Shown here piece by piece: positions 12,405-22,979 of a stretch of 64,000 nt of DNA (position 1 is its first letter; each line of letters begins with the position of its first letter). This stretch comes from Trachythela sp. YZ-2020. Lineage: Eukaryota > Cnidaria > Anthozoa > Malacalcyonacea > Clavulariidae. The translations under genes and the position numbers were made by a program. Location of the stretch: positions 6,837,501 to 6,901,500 of the forward strand of contig JADLSH010000393.1 of assembly GCA_016169945.1 (NCBI GenBank). Direction: 5' to 3'. The notes under the pieces were generated by a model that saw nothing but the letters and a program-made list of their open reading frames with translations, was not told the DNA's origin and did not search any database.

Positions 12405-13500
12405 CAATTTTTTTAACGAATTGCTTGCCTGCAAGTATTACTAGCCACTTGTTCGAAATTAGATAGAGGCGATCTCAAAAGGTACTGAAACGAAATTACC
12501 AGAGTAATTGACTCAACAATCTTTTCTGACAATTTACTTGAATTGTGACACAAAATAGTTTTTAATGTTTAATATCATATAACAACATATACACCTAAAT
12601 ATTCCAGCTGGAAACACAAAATAATAACATTTTGCATAGCGATATATTTCATAGCAAGTTGTAAACATTATTTAAGACTTTATAGTCTCAGACCGCAAAA
12701 TTTACTTTGTATATACTATTCGGTATACTATACCCAGAATTGTGTACGCGGTACTCAAAATTCTGTACTTTATTAATTTTGACTTATATGATGCCTTTAT
12801 TTATTATGACTTATTCTTTACTTATCATATGACTTGTATAAGCCAATTTCCAAAAAAAATACTTACCTGTCTACACAAAATTGTGAGTGCGCCTGTACTG
12901 TGGATTTGTTTACTCTTTGTCTAAAATAATATGTGGTCAAAAGAACGAGGACTTCCTGTGGGCAATTCGCAAGTGTGATTAATGCGTAGAGGTGGGACGA
13001 GCTGACAGTTTACGAAAGGGAAAATTGCCCTGGCTCTAAAAACAAAGCCCCTTATCTCAGAGGTGAAAGGCGCTGCCAGAAGTGAAAACTCCCCAGTGTA
13101 GAACTCTTGAAATTTCTTTCACATACGAATTTCACGAACAGGATACAAATTACACATTTCACGAAACTTTGTATTTTATAGATTTTTATAGGTTGTGTGA
13201 AAAGCGAGCTTATTTTAGTTTTGTGTTATATTAGTGTTATGTGCCCATGGAGGGTTCAATTTTTATTTCAAAGTGATGGCCGAAAATATTTTGCGGCACG
13301 GTGCTGCATCTTATTTGATCAAACACTTGAACATCCATTTTGCAGACACATTCGAGTTTTTATGATACAATGTTTAGACATTCCATAAATGTGTGTGCAC
13401 AATAGCGTTGACGGACCTGACTGTATTGTTATTGTTCTGCATGCAGTTGAACTCACCTCGTCCCAGGCTCCGCCGTATCTTTTAGTTTGTTAAAAAGTTA
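12405..13500. other. No gene seen
   Basis: AT-rich intergenic or intronic DNA. Open stretches here are short and lack recognisable motifs. It may be intron of the exonuclease-like gene that surrounds it. Confidence 0.4.
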
Positions 13501-13672
13501 ATATGGCCGTTGATCGGGGCTTGACACAAATATTGCAAATGCTAGGTTATCCAGAAAGGACGATATTATGTGTGTAAGTATAATTACGCTGTCATACTTG
13601 CATTGTATATATTATGTACAAAACGCACCAGTTATATGTGACGGCTAAAATCTAAGTTTATATTTTCTTCAG

Positions 13673-14037
13673 CTGTGGGAGGAGGGTCACAAAGATTTTC
13701 AAATGGCGCGATTGGGCATGGATTATCTTCATCAGCATTTTTGTCGTGATGCAGAATGTGTGGGTAAGTTTCTTACTTGACGGTCAACCAAATTTGGTAT
13801 TTTCATCACCGTCTAGTGTTACATACGCATACACACAAGTACAAATATAGCATCATAACTTGAACCAGTTGTTAACATTGCTTGTGTCAGTCATTGTCGC
13901 AAAACATTAATGTGAGAATGTCAAATTCTTTCAGATCGTCACCGTGCTTTGGGAGATGTAGATGTCATGCTAAAAATATTTGGTGTCACATTCAGGACAT
14001 AATTGATGAAAATAGAAGTGACATCATACCAGTCAAT
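13673..14037 (+). pseudogene. DEDDh exonuclease-like exons carrying the exo III motif
   Basis: Two plus-strand exons. Exon 13673-13763 (acceptor TTTTCTTCAG, donor GTAAGT) encodes ARLGMDYLHQHFCRDAECV. Exon 13935-14037 (acceptor TTCTTTCAG, donor GTATGT) continues in phase with DRHRALGDVDVMLKIF. A His-Ala-Leu-x-Asp core preceded by an 'L..L...F' helix is the C-terminal (exo III, catalytic H and D) signature of DEDDh 3'-5' exonucleases such as DNA polymerase III epsilon and TREX types. After LKIF the frame hits TAA; a different frame (HIQDIIDENRSDIIPVN) runs to the donor, so a frameshift is likely. A possible earlier exon begins with ATG at 13513 (reading MAVDRGLTQILQMLGYP). No exo II motif was found. 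The locus is a decayed copy. Confidence 0.65.
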
Positions 14038-14472
14038 GTATGTTTTTGTTCTGTACGCTTTTCAGCAATGAAAGGAGTATTTTAAGCACTGTGTTTATAT
14101 GGCATGACTTTTACAAGAAAATTGGAAGTTGTCTGAGTTTATGGCCATGAACAATTGGCCGATATTGAATACATCACAGCATTGACACTAGTGTGTCAAC
14201 AGTAGAAAAAAGGGAATTCGATTCAATTTTATTGGGTGAAATGTATTTTAGGTTATAGGGGCTGTCTGTTCATTTGTTCTCTCTTTACAGATCTTACCAC
14301 AATCATGTTGCGTTTTTCTCCACATGACTTTTGTTGAGAAAATAGCCATATTATAAACGTTAATGCCCACCATAAAGTATGCATAATAAACTTATTACAG
14401 AACTAAAGTTTCATCTTTAACTTAAGACATCTTCAGAGTAAACAAATATAGTATATAATGTTACAAATATGG

Positions 14473-14690
14473 ACGACGAAAAGTTCAGCTGCAGAGGAGC
14501 AGGATCACCGAATTTCAAAATCATCAAAAGAAGCAGCGGGACCACTTAGATGCAAAAAAGTGCTAGTTAGTTGGGGACAGCGACTTACCACCATTTATTG
14601 CATCTAAGCAACTCTGGTCACAATGCTTCTCTTGATGATTTTGAAATTCTACATCCTGCTCCTCTTCGGATCAACTTCTTGTCCGCGGAA
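14473..14690. repeat. Foldback repeat with ~80-bp arms
   Basis: Left arm about 14473-14553 and right arm about 14599-14690 are imperfect inverted copies: AGAGGAGCAGGAT, AATTTCAAAATCATCAA and CTTAGATGCAA occur on the left and their complements, in reverse order, on the right. A half copy of the right arm plus flanking sequence recurs at 16298-16430. It is probably a MITE, with no coding capacity. Confidence 0.75.
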
Positions 14691-15303
14691 GTCTTTCAAT
14701 TTCTAAGCACAAACTTTGCTTAAATTAGCAAGGTAGCTCCATTCCGCTTTCACTCCCCTGATCTCCTTATGCGTACGTTATACTGGACATTAATTTATAT
14801 AATACGGTTGCGTGGGCCAGAGAGAAAGAATAGAGAAAGGTAATTTTCCTGTTAGGTTTTTGTTTCATCCTGAACATACCTCGCAAGATGGTGCTCTGAA
14901 ATGTGGAATTATGAATTTTGTTTTCATTTAATTATCAGGCTGGTGTCTTTCTGGCCAAAACGAGGATAATCAGTTTCAAAGGTACAGTTTTCCAGTTGAC
15001 CTGTGTAGCTAGCTGTTTATAGTAGCTAGTTGCTGTAGCAATGTGGGTCTGCAACAGTTAACATATGAACAAAAGTAATCCTTAAAATCATAGGCCAAGT
15101 AACTAAACTCATGTTCCAAGTGAATACTCTAGAATCCTAAATAAAATATCTAGTGAGAAATAAAGCCAAATGGTACGAAATCGAATCTGCAGTACGTGCA
15201 GCCAACCCCCTCAAATACAATACTGAACAGAACTCAAAAGTAAGCGCCTGAGCTCGCATTAAATGCACTCGATTTTGTGTTTTGAATGTGTTTGAACTTG
15301 CAG

Positions 15304-15479
15304 CAGAAAGTGGATGGTGCAAAAGCCTCTTTTCATGTTCTGCGACTGTGAAACATCGTCCGGTGACTTCAGGGATGCCAACATCATAGAAGTAGCCATA
15401 AAATGTGATCCTTTATCTCGGGTACAAGATCAAGTATTTCACTACATGATTACGACGAACAAGAAGCTATCCAGATTCA
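15304..15479 (+). pseudogene. DEDDh exonuclease-like exon carrying the exo I motif
   Basis: Plus-strand exon with acceptor TTGAACTTGCAG and donor GTAAGT. It encodes FMFCDCETSSGDF followed by DANIIEVAIKC and a segment ending TTNKKLSRF. The hydrophobic strand followed by D-x-E-T, then 'aniIeiA', is the exo I signature of DEDD exonucleases, supplying two of the metal-binding acids. It leaves one base (phase 1) and the next exon (16067-16201) begins with two, so the two join cleanly. The orthologous exon in copy A has been deleted. The exo II and exo III parts are not found downstream of this copy, so it is a 5' fragment. Confidence 0.7.
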
Positions 15480-16066
15480 GTAAGTGATCTATCAATATTA
15501 AATATTTTTAATGTATTATATGTGCATAGTCGTAGAGTATTAAGTGAAAGCGCAGAGAATAACGTGTTTCGATCACACTGAAAACAGCGTTTTGGTTATC
15601 CACCCCAAACTCTATTCCCGAATTCTAACTGTATGGGAAACTTTTTGTCAACCATTCACATTTATTTAACCTTATGGCCGTGTTTCTTACTCATTGTAGT
15701 ACGGCACATTAGCCTAACTAAAGTTGCCTATAAGGCTATATTTAATCCTCTGTACAGTACATGTGGTTCATCCTTTTATCACAACACATACATACAAACT
15801 TTATTTAATAGCCTCAACAACATTTTCAGCTCATTTCCATCCAGCTGCTTAACACTTTTGGCTGGGTTAAATTACACAAAAATAATTGGGAGAAAAAAAT
15901 TGGGCGCTTTTAACATCCACTATTCCAGGTATTTTCGGCAACCTTTTTCGTTACGGTCAATTCAGAAACACTGGCTACGATTCCTCCTAAGACGAGTATT
16001 TTGTAAATACTGTATTCTGATTGGCGTTATAGTTATATTTTTAAGCGAAACGTCGTTTGTTTGTAG

Positions 16067-16201
16067 CTGTAAAGTGTGGCATCAAAAAGGAAGACCTCCA
16101 AGGTGCCCCACGATTCCCAGAGGTCTTCAAGAGGATGGCCAAATTCATTAAAAATGTAACAAGACAGGCGTCCAGAAGAAAATGGCAAAAGTATTACCCA
16201 G
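16067..16201 (+). pseudogene. Exonuclease-like gene, exon with KYYP motif (copy B)
   Basis: Paralogue of 12232-12360, with acceptor TTTGTTTGTAG and donor CAG/GTATGG. It encodes PRFPEVFKRMAKFIKNVTRQ and ends KWQKYYP. It is two codons longer than copy A near its start and differs by a few substitutions. The phase fits the upstream exo I exon. After this exon the sequence passes into repeats and no further exon of the gene is seen. Confidence 0.6.
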
Positions 16202-16427
16202 GTATGGCCAGTGTGGGACGTGAACTGTATGTAAGACGTGGATGAGAGTTAATGAGAGTTGCAACTCTCCCTCGCTTTTGACCACCAGAGTTTATCACCA
16301 TTTTTTGCATCTAAGGAACTCTGGTCACAATGCTTCTCTTGATGATTTTGACATTCTACATCCTGCTCCTCTTCAGATCAACTTCAAGTCTTTCAATTTC
16401 TAAGCACAAACTTTGCTTAAATCAGCA

Positions 16428-16732
16428 ACAATCGTGGATATAACAGTTGATAAAATTGCTTAAATTTTCCGGAACACACATTCGACTAACTTCATTAGGC
16501 TTTCGCTCCCCTCTTTTCCCTCAACCAATGTTGCTATTGTTATCCCCAGACTTAAAACGCAACATAACAACATTGTCTAGGGGGAAGGGGGGATATACAA
16601 GATCAAATACAGAAATTATAGTGCAATTTATACTCTGACAGATGCATCTTGGAATTTTATTAACAAGTTATGTCCAGGGTTGTCTGAGAACGGACCTTGA
16701 AATAGCGAGAATATTTTGGGTTATATTGACGA
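16428..16732 (+). repeat. ~305-bp direct repeat, left copy
   Basis: Near-identical to 21686-21987 in the same orientation, from ACAATCGTGGA to GGGTTATATTGACGA. The pair flanks about 5 kb that holds a LINE. The ends are not TG...CA and there is no matching polyprotein between them, so these are unlikely to be LTRs of a standard element. The right copy touches the truncated end of the tyrosine-recombinase element. Confidence 0.85.
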
Positions 16733-17270
16733 TTTAACGTCTGAATTACTCTGCTAAGCATTAGATTGTTATAAAAGGAATTGTGCGATTATTTATTTCT
16801 TAAGTGTTGCATAAACACATATAATATGCGCAATTGACTGTTGCAATTAATAGCGCGCGTAACAATTCTACTGTCAAGGTGATGAGCATGCAGGGTAACT
16901 ATTGCCAGTATCGTACATAGAATGTATGATCTGTCCTTATTTGGCAATTATCATCTTGCAGTGTAAGCCACTCTAATTTAAAGTCAATTTTAAGCATTTT
17001 TACCGACATTGCTGATGGGAAACTGAAGTAATTTGCATTATAGGCCTGTTAAATCTTGGTCGAAATCACCATGTCTTACAGCGTTTATAATAAGCATATA
17101 ACTAGAGTTTAAAAGCATTTATAGGATATAAAACAGAACTTGCCACATACCAGTGCATTATCAATTCGAATAACTTAGGATATATGAGTGTGTGCGAACA
17201 TATATCCGTAGCAAAAGTCGAATGTAATATAATGCGCACTTGATTGAGACTCAATGGATAATAACTTGAC

Positions 17271-17662
17271 GGTTAACCGCACGGTTAACCATAGCTAAAT
17301 CTTAATTATATTTAAAGCAATGTTATAAATTTATACCTTTTGGGACTTGATTCTTTTATTAGTTATGAAGGAACCCTTAAGAAACGTTTTAGGAGTAATT
17401 ACTGTTACCATTGGCGTATTCCAACGGGTAACCACTATTTTGTATATATAATTGAGTCTCTAGTATATTTAAATTACAGTGGTTAACTGTCGTAGTTTTG
17501 AACAATTCATAGTTGTGAACACTTGATTCTTTTCGATGGTTAACACTGTATGCTACAATAGGAACAGCACAATATGCTAAAATGCAGGCACATTTATCAC
17601 CACAAAATCAAAATTTCTCATTGCTCATGGTTAACCATGAGTTAACTGTGGTTAACCGTTCG
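17271..17662. repeat. Inverted-repeat element rich in GGTTAACC motifs
   Basis: The left end reads ACGGTTAACCGCACGGTTAA and the right end has GTTAACTGTGGTTAACCGT, giving imperfect inverted ends with several GGTTAACC palindromes. Further TTAAC cores lie between. It resembles a small MITE but no clean target-site duplication was found. The stretch 16740-17270 shows no gene. Confidence 0.45.
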
Positions 17663-17761
17663 GCGCCACTGGATACCAGTAGGTCTTATTCGCCCCAAAA
17701 TGCGATTTATGTCCACTTTATATTTGCAAAACACAGATATTAAATTCTCCATATACATTTC

Positions 17762-20738
17762 TTACAAAGTATTTTTAACCTTTAGGTTTATCAGTTTATG
17801 TAATATGCATGTACTTGCACTAAAGATGCTTGTGAGCAATATTTTGTCAAATTCACATATATAGTCTTTTTCAGCATTGCCTTTAAACCGTATGTTGAAC
17901 TTTCCATAGTTAGTACGAGGTTGAGAAAGAGAGAATGATGATTTAGCCGAGAGTCTTGTATTATAATGATGCTTTGCACTAACAAGTGAAAAGAAATTTA
18001 TAAACTCATTTGGGAGTTTGTTGTTGGTAAAATTATGCATAAATAATGCTGTATTAAGTAAAATAATATCAGAAAATTTTAGTAGCTTAAGCCTTTTAAA
18101 GATAGGTGAGGTGTTATAATGTGTATTGCCTTCTTTTGAAGAATTATTATAGGCTGAATATTTGACTGGTAAGTGTTGCCCCAGATCAGTACACCATATG
18201 AAATGAATGGGAAAATCATATAATTGTACTAACATATTAGTAGGAACAAAATGGCGTAGTTTAAACAGAATTCCAATACTTCGTGATATCTTTTTTGATA
18301 ATTCTGACACATGTTCCTTCCAGTTAAGATGGTTATCAATGATGACCCCCAAGTATTTAATATTCTCTTTTTGTACAAGTGATATATTATCTATTTTAAG
18401 GTCTATTGAATAGTTTGTCCTCTTTTGTGGTGTATGAAATAGTACAAAATTTGATTTTTCAGCGTTGAGCGATAATTTATTTGCACATAACCATTCATTT
18501 ACATTTTTTAATTCATGATTAAGTTTTGTTTCAAATCTTTGAAGATTGTTATCTGAAAATAATAGATTTGAGTCATCTGCAAAAAGATGAAACTCTAAAT
18601 CTGGTGCACAATTGTTAAAGTCATTTATATAAAGCAGAAATAACAGCGGACCCAGGACTGACCCTTGTGGAACGCCACATGTAATGTGTTTTAGTTCAGA
18701 TGATACATTTCCTATGGTTACAAACTGAAATCTGTTATTCAGATAGGAAGTAAACCAACTTTTAGCAATACCCCTTATTCCATAATATTCAAGTTTCCTT
18801 ATTAAAATCGAATGGTTAACAGTGTCAAATGCTTTCCTCAGATCTAAAAACAAGCCGCAAGAGTATTATTTTTTTCTATAGCAGTCTGAATTTTATCAAT
18901 AGTTAGAAGAATAGCATGTGTAGTTGAATGATTGGATCGAAAACCAAACTGACCTTGAAAGAAAACATCGTTAATTTTCAAAAATGTCATGAGTCTCTTG
19001 TACATCACTTTTTCTAGTAGTTTATTTAATATAGACAATAGCGAAATAGGACGATAATTGGATACAAGAGCTCTGGGTCCTTTCTTATAGACAGGAATAA
19101 CCCTAGCAATTTTCAATTGGTCAGGTACAACACCTGTAGAGAAGGAAACATTAAAGAGATATGTCAAGGGTACAGCCAATATATATTTTAATATTTTTAA
19201 CAGTTTAACTGGTATGCTAAATGGGCCAACTGATTTAGAGGGATTTAAGTTATTAATTTTGTTGATAATTTCTGTAACAGTTACGGGAAAAATTGCAAAA
19301 CTATTACACAAGGAATTATTCATGTATATATCAATGGGTGTATTAACTAAAGGTACTGTTGATGCCAAGTTTAATCCTATAGTTGAAAAGTAATTGTTAA
19401 AAACATCGACAATAGCTTTCTTATCAACTATTTTAGATGAGCCTATTTGTAAAGAATTAGGACTCATATTGTTAGAGTGTTTAATTGTGATTAATTGTTT
19501 GACTCCTTTCCAAACACCTTTTATGTTATGCTTATTTTTTGAAAAATAAGAGCTACAGTAAGACTTTTTACTTGCCATCAATAAGTGCTTTAGTTTATTC
19601 CTGTAATATTTAAACTTAGTTAAATGATATTCAGTTTTTGATTTTAGATAGGATTTGTAGAGTTTATTTTTCATGGCAATATAAATTTTTAGACATTTAG
19701 ATATCCAGGGTTTCGCCTTAAATCTTGCCTCACGTTTCGATACAATTTCGGAGATATTATTATGAAAAGTTCTAAACAGAACATTCATATCAGCTTCATC
19801 AGGTAGAATCTCTTCCCATCTGAGAGATTGGATATCTGCTATAAGTTCATCTGAATTAAAATTTGAAAAGTCCCTTTTATATATACGACTGTATGTAGCA
19901 TTTCTTAGTTTATCAATAATCAAAAAGTTTGGGAGGTGATCAGTTATATCACAAACTAGATTGCCACTGATTATTTGGTGATCAACTGAATTAAAATATA
20001 TATTATCTATTAAAGTAGCAGAATGGTCAGTTATTCTTGTGGGTTTAATTATATATGGCTGGAAGCAATAAGAAGCCATGGTATTGACAAACTCATCAGT
20101 TTCAGTACGATTATCAAAATTTAGCAGATTCATAATAAAGTCCCCCATCCCTTGAAATTTTATCAATAACATCCATATAATAGCTAATAAACGCATCAAG
20201 ATTATTTTGTGGATGGCGATAAATTACAGAACAGACTATGTTACGAGAGGTATTGTGTATCTCAAACCACAAGCATTCATAGTCAACAGTTGTAGAAGTG
20301 AGATCATCACGAATGTGATATTCAATATTGTCTTTTACGTAGGCACACACCCCACCAGTATTACTCACAGTAGGCTGAGAAATAAAATGGTAACCTGGAA
20401 TAGCTATGTTGACAAGAGGTTCTCTGTTTGCATTTATTTCGGTTTCAGATAAACCTATAATGCTAAATTTGTATCCCAAATTAGTCAATAAATGTACTAA
20501 ATTATCGTGATTGGCTGAGATACTCCTTATATTGCAATGAAATACTGAAAATGAATTCATACAATTCTTAAATTGATTAATAAGCTGGCAACTGTGGAGG
20601 AGTATAGTAATCAAAATTTATATCTGGTAAAATATTATTTTCTCCATCAGACTCTGCATGATTTGGAATGTTATTAAGTCTTGAAATTATCTCATATCTG
20701 GGCAAGGCCTCCAGGTTATCTATATTGACATCTAACAT
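17762..20738 (-). pseudogene. LINE ORF2: APE endonuclease and reverse transcriptase, frameshifted
   Basis: Minus-strand polyprotein of an APE-class LINE (CR1/L2/Jockey-like). The N-terminal part (20738-20120) carries endonuclease motifs: FHCNIRSIS, LSETEI and VIYRHPQNN. A frameshift in a G-run near 20140 moves the reading to the frame with GDFIMNLLN and ITDHSATLIDNIYFN. The RT follows with VIPVYKKGP, SNYRPISLLS and FFQGQFGFRSNHSTTHA. A second shift near 18850 leads to FLDLRKAFDTVNH, GVPQGSVLGPLLF and the catalytic FADDSNLL. Further shifts occur near 18100-18250. All major domains are present in order but the copy cannot encode an intact protein. Target-primed reverse transcription would be its role. 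The 3' end lies below 17762; no obvious tail repeat was seen. Confidence 0.9.
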
Positions 20739-21122
20739 TCAATAATTAATACTTAAAAACAAATAAACATAATCTAATTGTAAATCATAATTAACAGAAC
20801 ATGAAAGCAGAGGGAAACATATACCCATGGCCATACTAACAATAATACTGACAGAACAAGTAAAAAACCAGTCAAAGTATTTAACTAAGCACAAACAGAA
20901 TATAAGGAAGCCATAACCATATATACCAATACAAATCATACAAAAAAAATTAACATCAGACCAAATAATAAAGCTACAGCAGAAAAAAGAAGTGATATTA
21001 GCCATACAATGACAAACAAAGGGCCAGCATTAATCAGAACAAAAGACAACATAAGGAATGATGCACGCATATCCATATAGTAAATTATATCGTTGTATAT
21101 ATATCTCAAATATAGACAGTAC

Positions 21123-21590
21123 TTATCTTGATTGAATTAGTTTGTAAAGATCTTCTTTCATAGCAATTGGTCTAGTCAGAGTATCGTTGTTCTTCCTCAA
21201 GTAAATTCGTCCTTGTTGCGTCCAAATAAATTTAAAGTTATTGGTGCATCTAAATTTCAGACAATCCTTGAACAGTTCTTTGTTTCTTGGGCTAAGACTC
21301 TCCAACACATAAATCTTGTTTTCTGATATTCTTGAAAGTTTAAGGTCCTTTGTTGTCTTATCTTTCAAATTATTTCGGCCTTTGTAGAATAGTTCCTTCG
21401 TCTCACGTCTTACAAACTTAACGATGACTTTTGGTCTCTTGTAGTATTATTTGAATTCCCTCTCACGCGAGAGCTGTACGTGTTGTTGGTCGGAGGGCGA
21501 TGTGAAACAGATATATCACTTTCTTCTATATGTACCCCCATAACTTTAGCCACTTCGACAACAAGCTTGTTAATACAAAATAAGACAAAT
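21123..21590 (-). pseudogene. LINE ORF1 (RRM-like RNA-binding protein), 5'-truncated
   Basis: Directly upstream of the ORF2 relic on the same strand. Segments read include VMGVHIEESDISVSHRPP, PKVIVKFVRRETKELFY and SLSPRNKELFKDCLKF, then IWTQQGRIYLRKN. This order ('ISHRLP', 'iivrFvRR..k..fy..r..L', 'ESLtp.n..Lf', 'fvWt.nGkI.vRk') is the ORF1p RRM plus C-terminal domain of vertebrate-L1-like and CR1-like LINEs. Around 21435-21480 the reading changes frame, and the 5' part ends at the boundary with the 21686-21987 repeat. Together with ORF2 this makes a nearly full-length but dead LINE of about 3.9 kb. Confidence 0.75.
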
Positions 21591-21685
21591 ATCTTTCAAT
21601 TTACAGAGAGCATTAAAAGCATGTCCGCCATCTTTGGACACATAATACCATTGTGTGAAATGGACCTTACGATTATCGGTAACTG

Positions 21686-21987
21686 ACAATCGTGGACATA
21701 ACAGTTGATAAAATTGCTTACATTTTCTGGAACACACATTCGACTAACTTCATTAGGCTTTTCGCTCCCCTCTCCCCCAACCAATGTTGCTATTATCATC
21801 CCCAGACTTAAAACGCAACATAACAACATTGTCTAGGGGGAAGGGGGGATATCCAAGGTCAAATACAGAAATTATAGTACAATTTATATTCTGACAGATG
21901 CACCTTGGAATTTTATTAACAAGTTATGTCCAGGATTATCTGAGAACGGACCTTGAATTAGCGAGAATATTTTGGGTTATATTGACG
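21686..21987 (+). repeat. ~305-bp direct repeat, right copy
   Basis: Counterpart of 16428-16732 with scattered substitutions and a few indels. It abuts the 5' end of the LINE on its left and the broken recombinase gene on its right. Confidence 0.85.
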
Positions 21988-22542
21988 AATTAAATAGAAA
22001 ACCATCATTGGTGGGAAATCGAAGTATCTCTGGCACCTTGATGTGGTCCATATCACCTGGTCTATCCCCACTAAAAATACAGCTTGAAATATGCTTGATC
22101 CCGTGCCAAAATAAAACGTTGTGTTGGAGTGAGGTTAGGCGATTTCATACGCTCCGTAATGTGACCCACAAGGCGATCCAATTTCGCCTGTTTTGGCTGG
22201 ACACAAGCTCGTAACTGTTCCATGGTTAACCACGTGCAAATATTCCTTAACCGACCTGTCTGCAGCAGGATTGCCCAGACCAAGCCACTGATCCCATTCA
22301 CCATCTCTCCCGATGGTATGAAAGATGGATCTGATTTTGCCAATATAAGAGTCCACCGTTTTATAGGCAAGCCTCACTGGACAACCAGAAGCTTGCACAC
22401 CCGTTTGGCCAAGAAAATTACATCCATTGTTGTGTACTTGCGTTTTCCCATTACGATCTTTAAATACAAGAAATCGGCAGACATCTTGAGGGGCGACATT
22501 GACTAAAGTTGGGGGACCGGGGAGAGTACCCAAAAACTGCAC
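21988..22542 (-). pseudogene. Tyrosine recombinase of a DIRS-like retroelement, truncated
   Basis: Minus strand. The N-terminal part encodes CPVRLAYKTVDSYIGKIRSI and then DGEWDQWLGLGNPAADRSVK, the SAM-like core-binding domain style found in cnidarian YR-retroelement integrases. A frameshift near 22230 changes to the frame with PTQRFILARDQAYFKLYF, and a second leads to SGDRPGDMDHIKVPEILRF, where the Arg of GDR should be the first catalytic arginine. The reading then ends at GFLFN where the 305-bp repeat begins. The H-x-x-R box and the nucleophilic Tyr are therefore missing and the enzyme cannot be active. It is the downstream gene of the RT at 22980-24852. Confidence 0.75.
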
Positions 22543-22979
22543 AAGTTCCTTCTGGAGTAACTGGTAGCTTGTGAAAACAAAGCCAACTGTCAGAGCCGTG
22601 CATCAATATCCTTCAAGGTTTGAGGATCTATGAGTGGTAATGCAGGGGGGGCGACCAGTCTTCGCTTATAGCCGCAACATTGACAAAAACGAAAATCCAC
22701 GTCATTAGCATAGCTACAGGACGGACATCTCAACGATGAAACAAAGAGCAAAGGACACATGCAACATTATTGACATACTTTAAAATCCCGTTCCAAAACA
22801 GACACCTTACGAAAACTTTAGTGAAAATGCCCATAATTCACCCTGAAGTCCCCAGTGAGGAACCCAGCTGTGTTTTGAGGGAACCTGCAAGGCAGTCTGA
22901 TCCCCCTTCTGCGCTAATCGTAACAATGTAGAGGCATACTTTGTGACTAACGGCCACCAGTATTTCTTGGGGTAGGTAA

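Larger units (their letters stand above)
15115..16250 (+). repeat. Segmental duplication, copy B
   Basis: Counterpart of 11740-12400. Homology runs from TCCAAGTGAATACTCTAGA (15116) through the exo I exon region and the KYYP exon to GGGACGTGA(A/G)C near 16225. A 170-bp stretch at about 15735-15905 is absent from copy A. Beyond 16260 copy B is followed by other repeats, and the exo III exons seen after copy A are missing. Confidence 0.85.

Noticed and set aside
20739..21005. Membrane protein with several hydrophobic segments
   Set aside because: Open frame in AT-rich spacer between LINE ORF1 and ORF2; the hydrophobicity follows from T-rich codons.
16428..21987. LTR retrotransposon with 305-bp LTRs
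   Set aside because: Ends are not TG...CA, no primer-binding site or gag-pol in matching orientation lies between, and the interior is a LINE.
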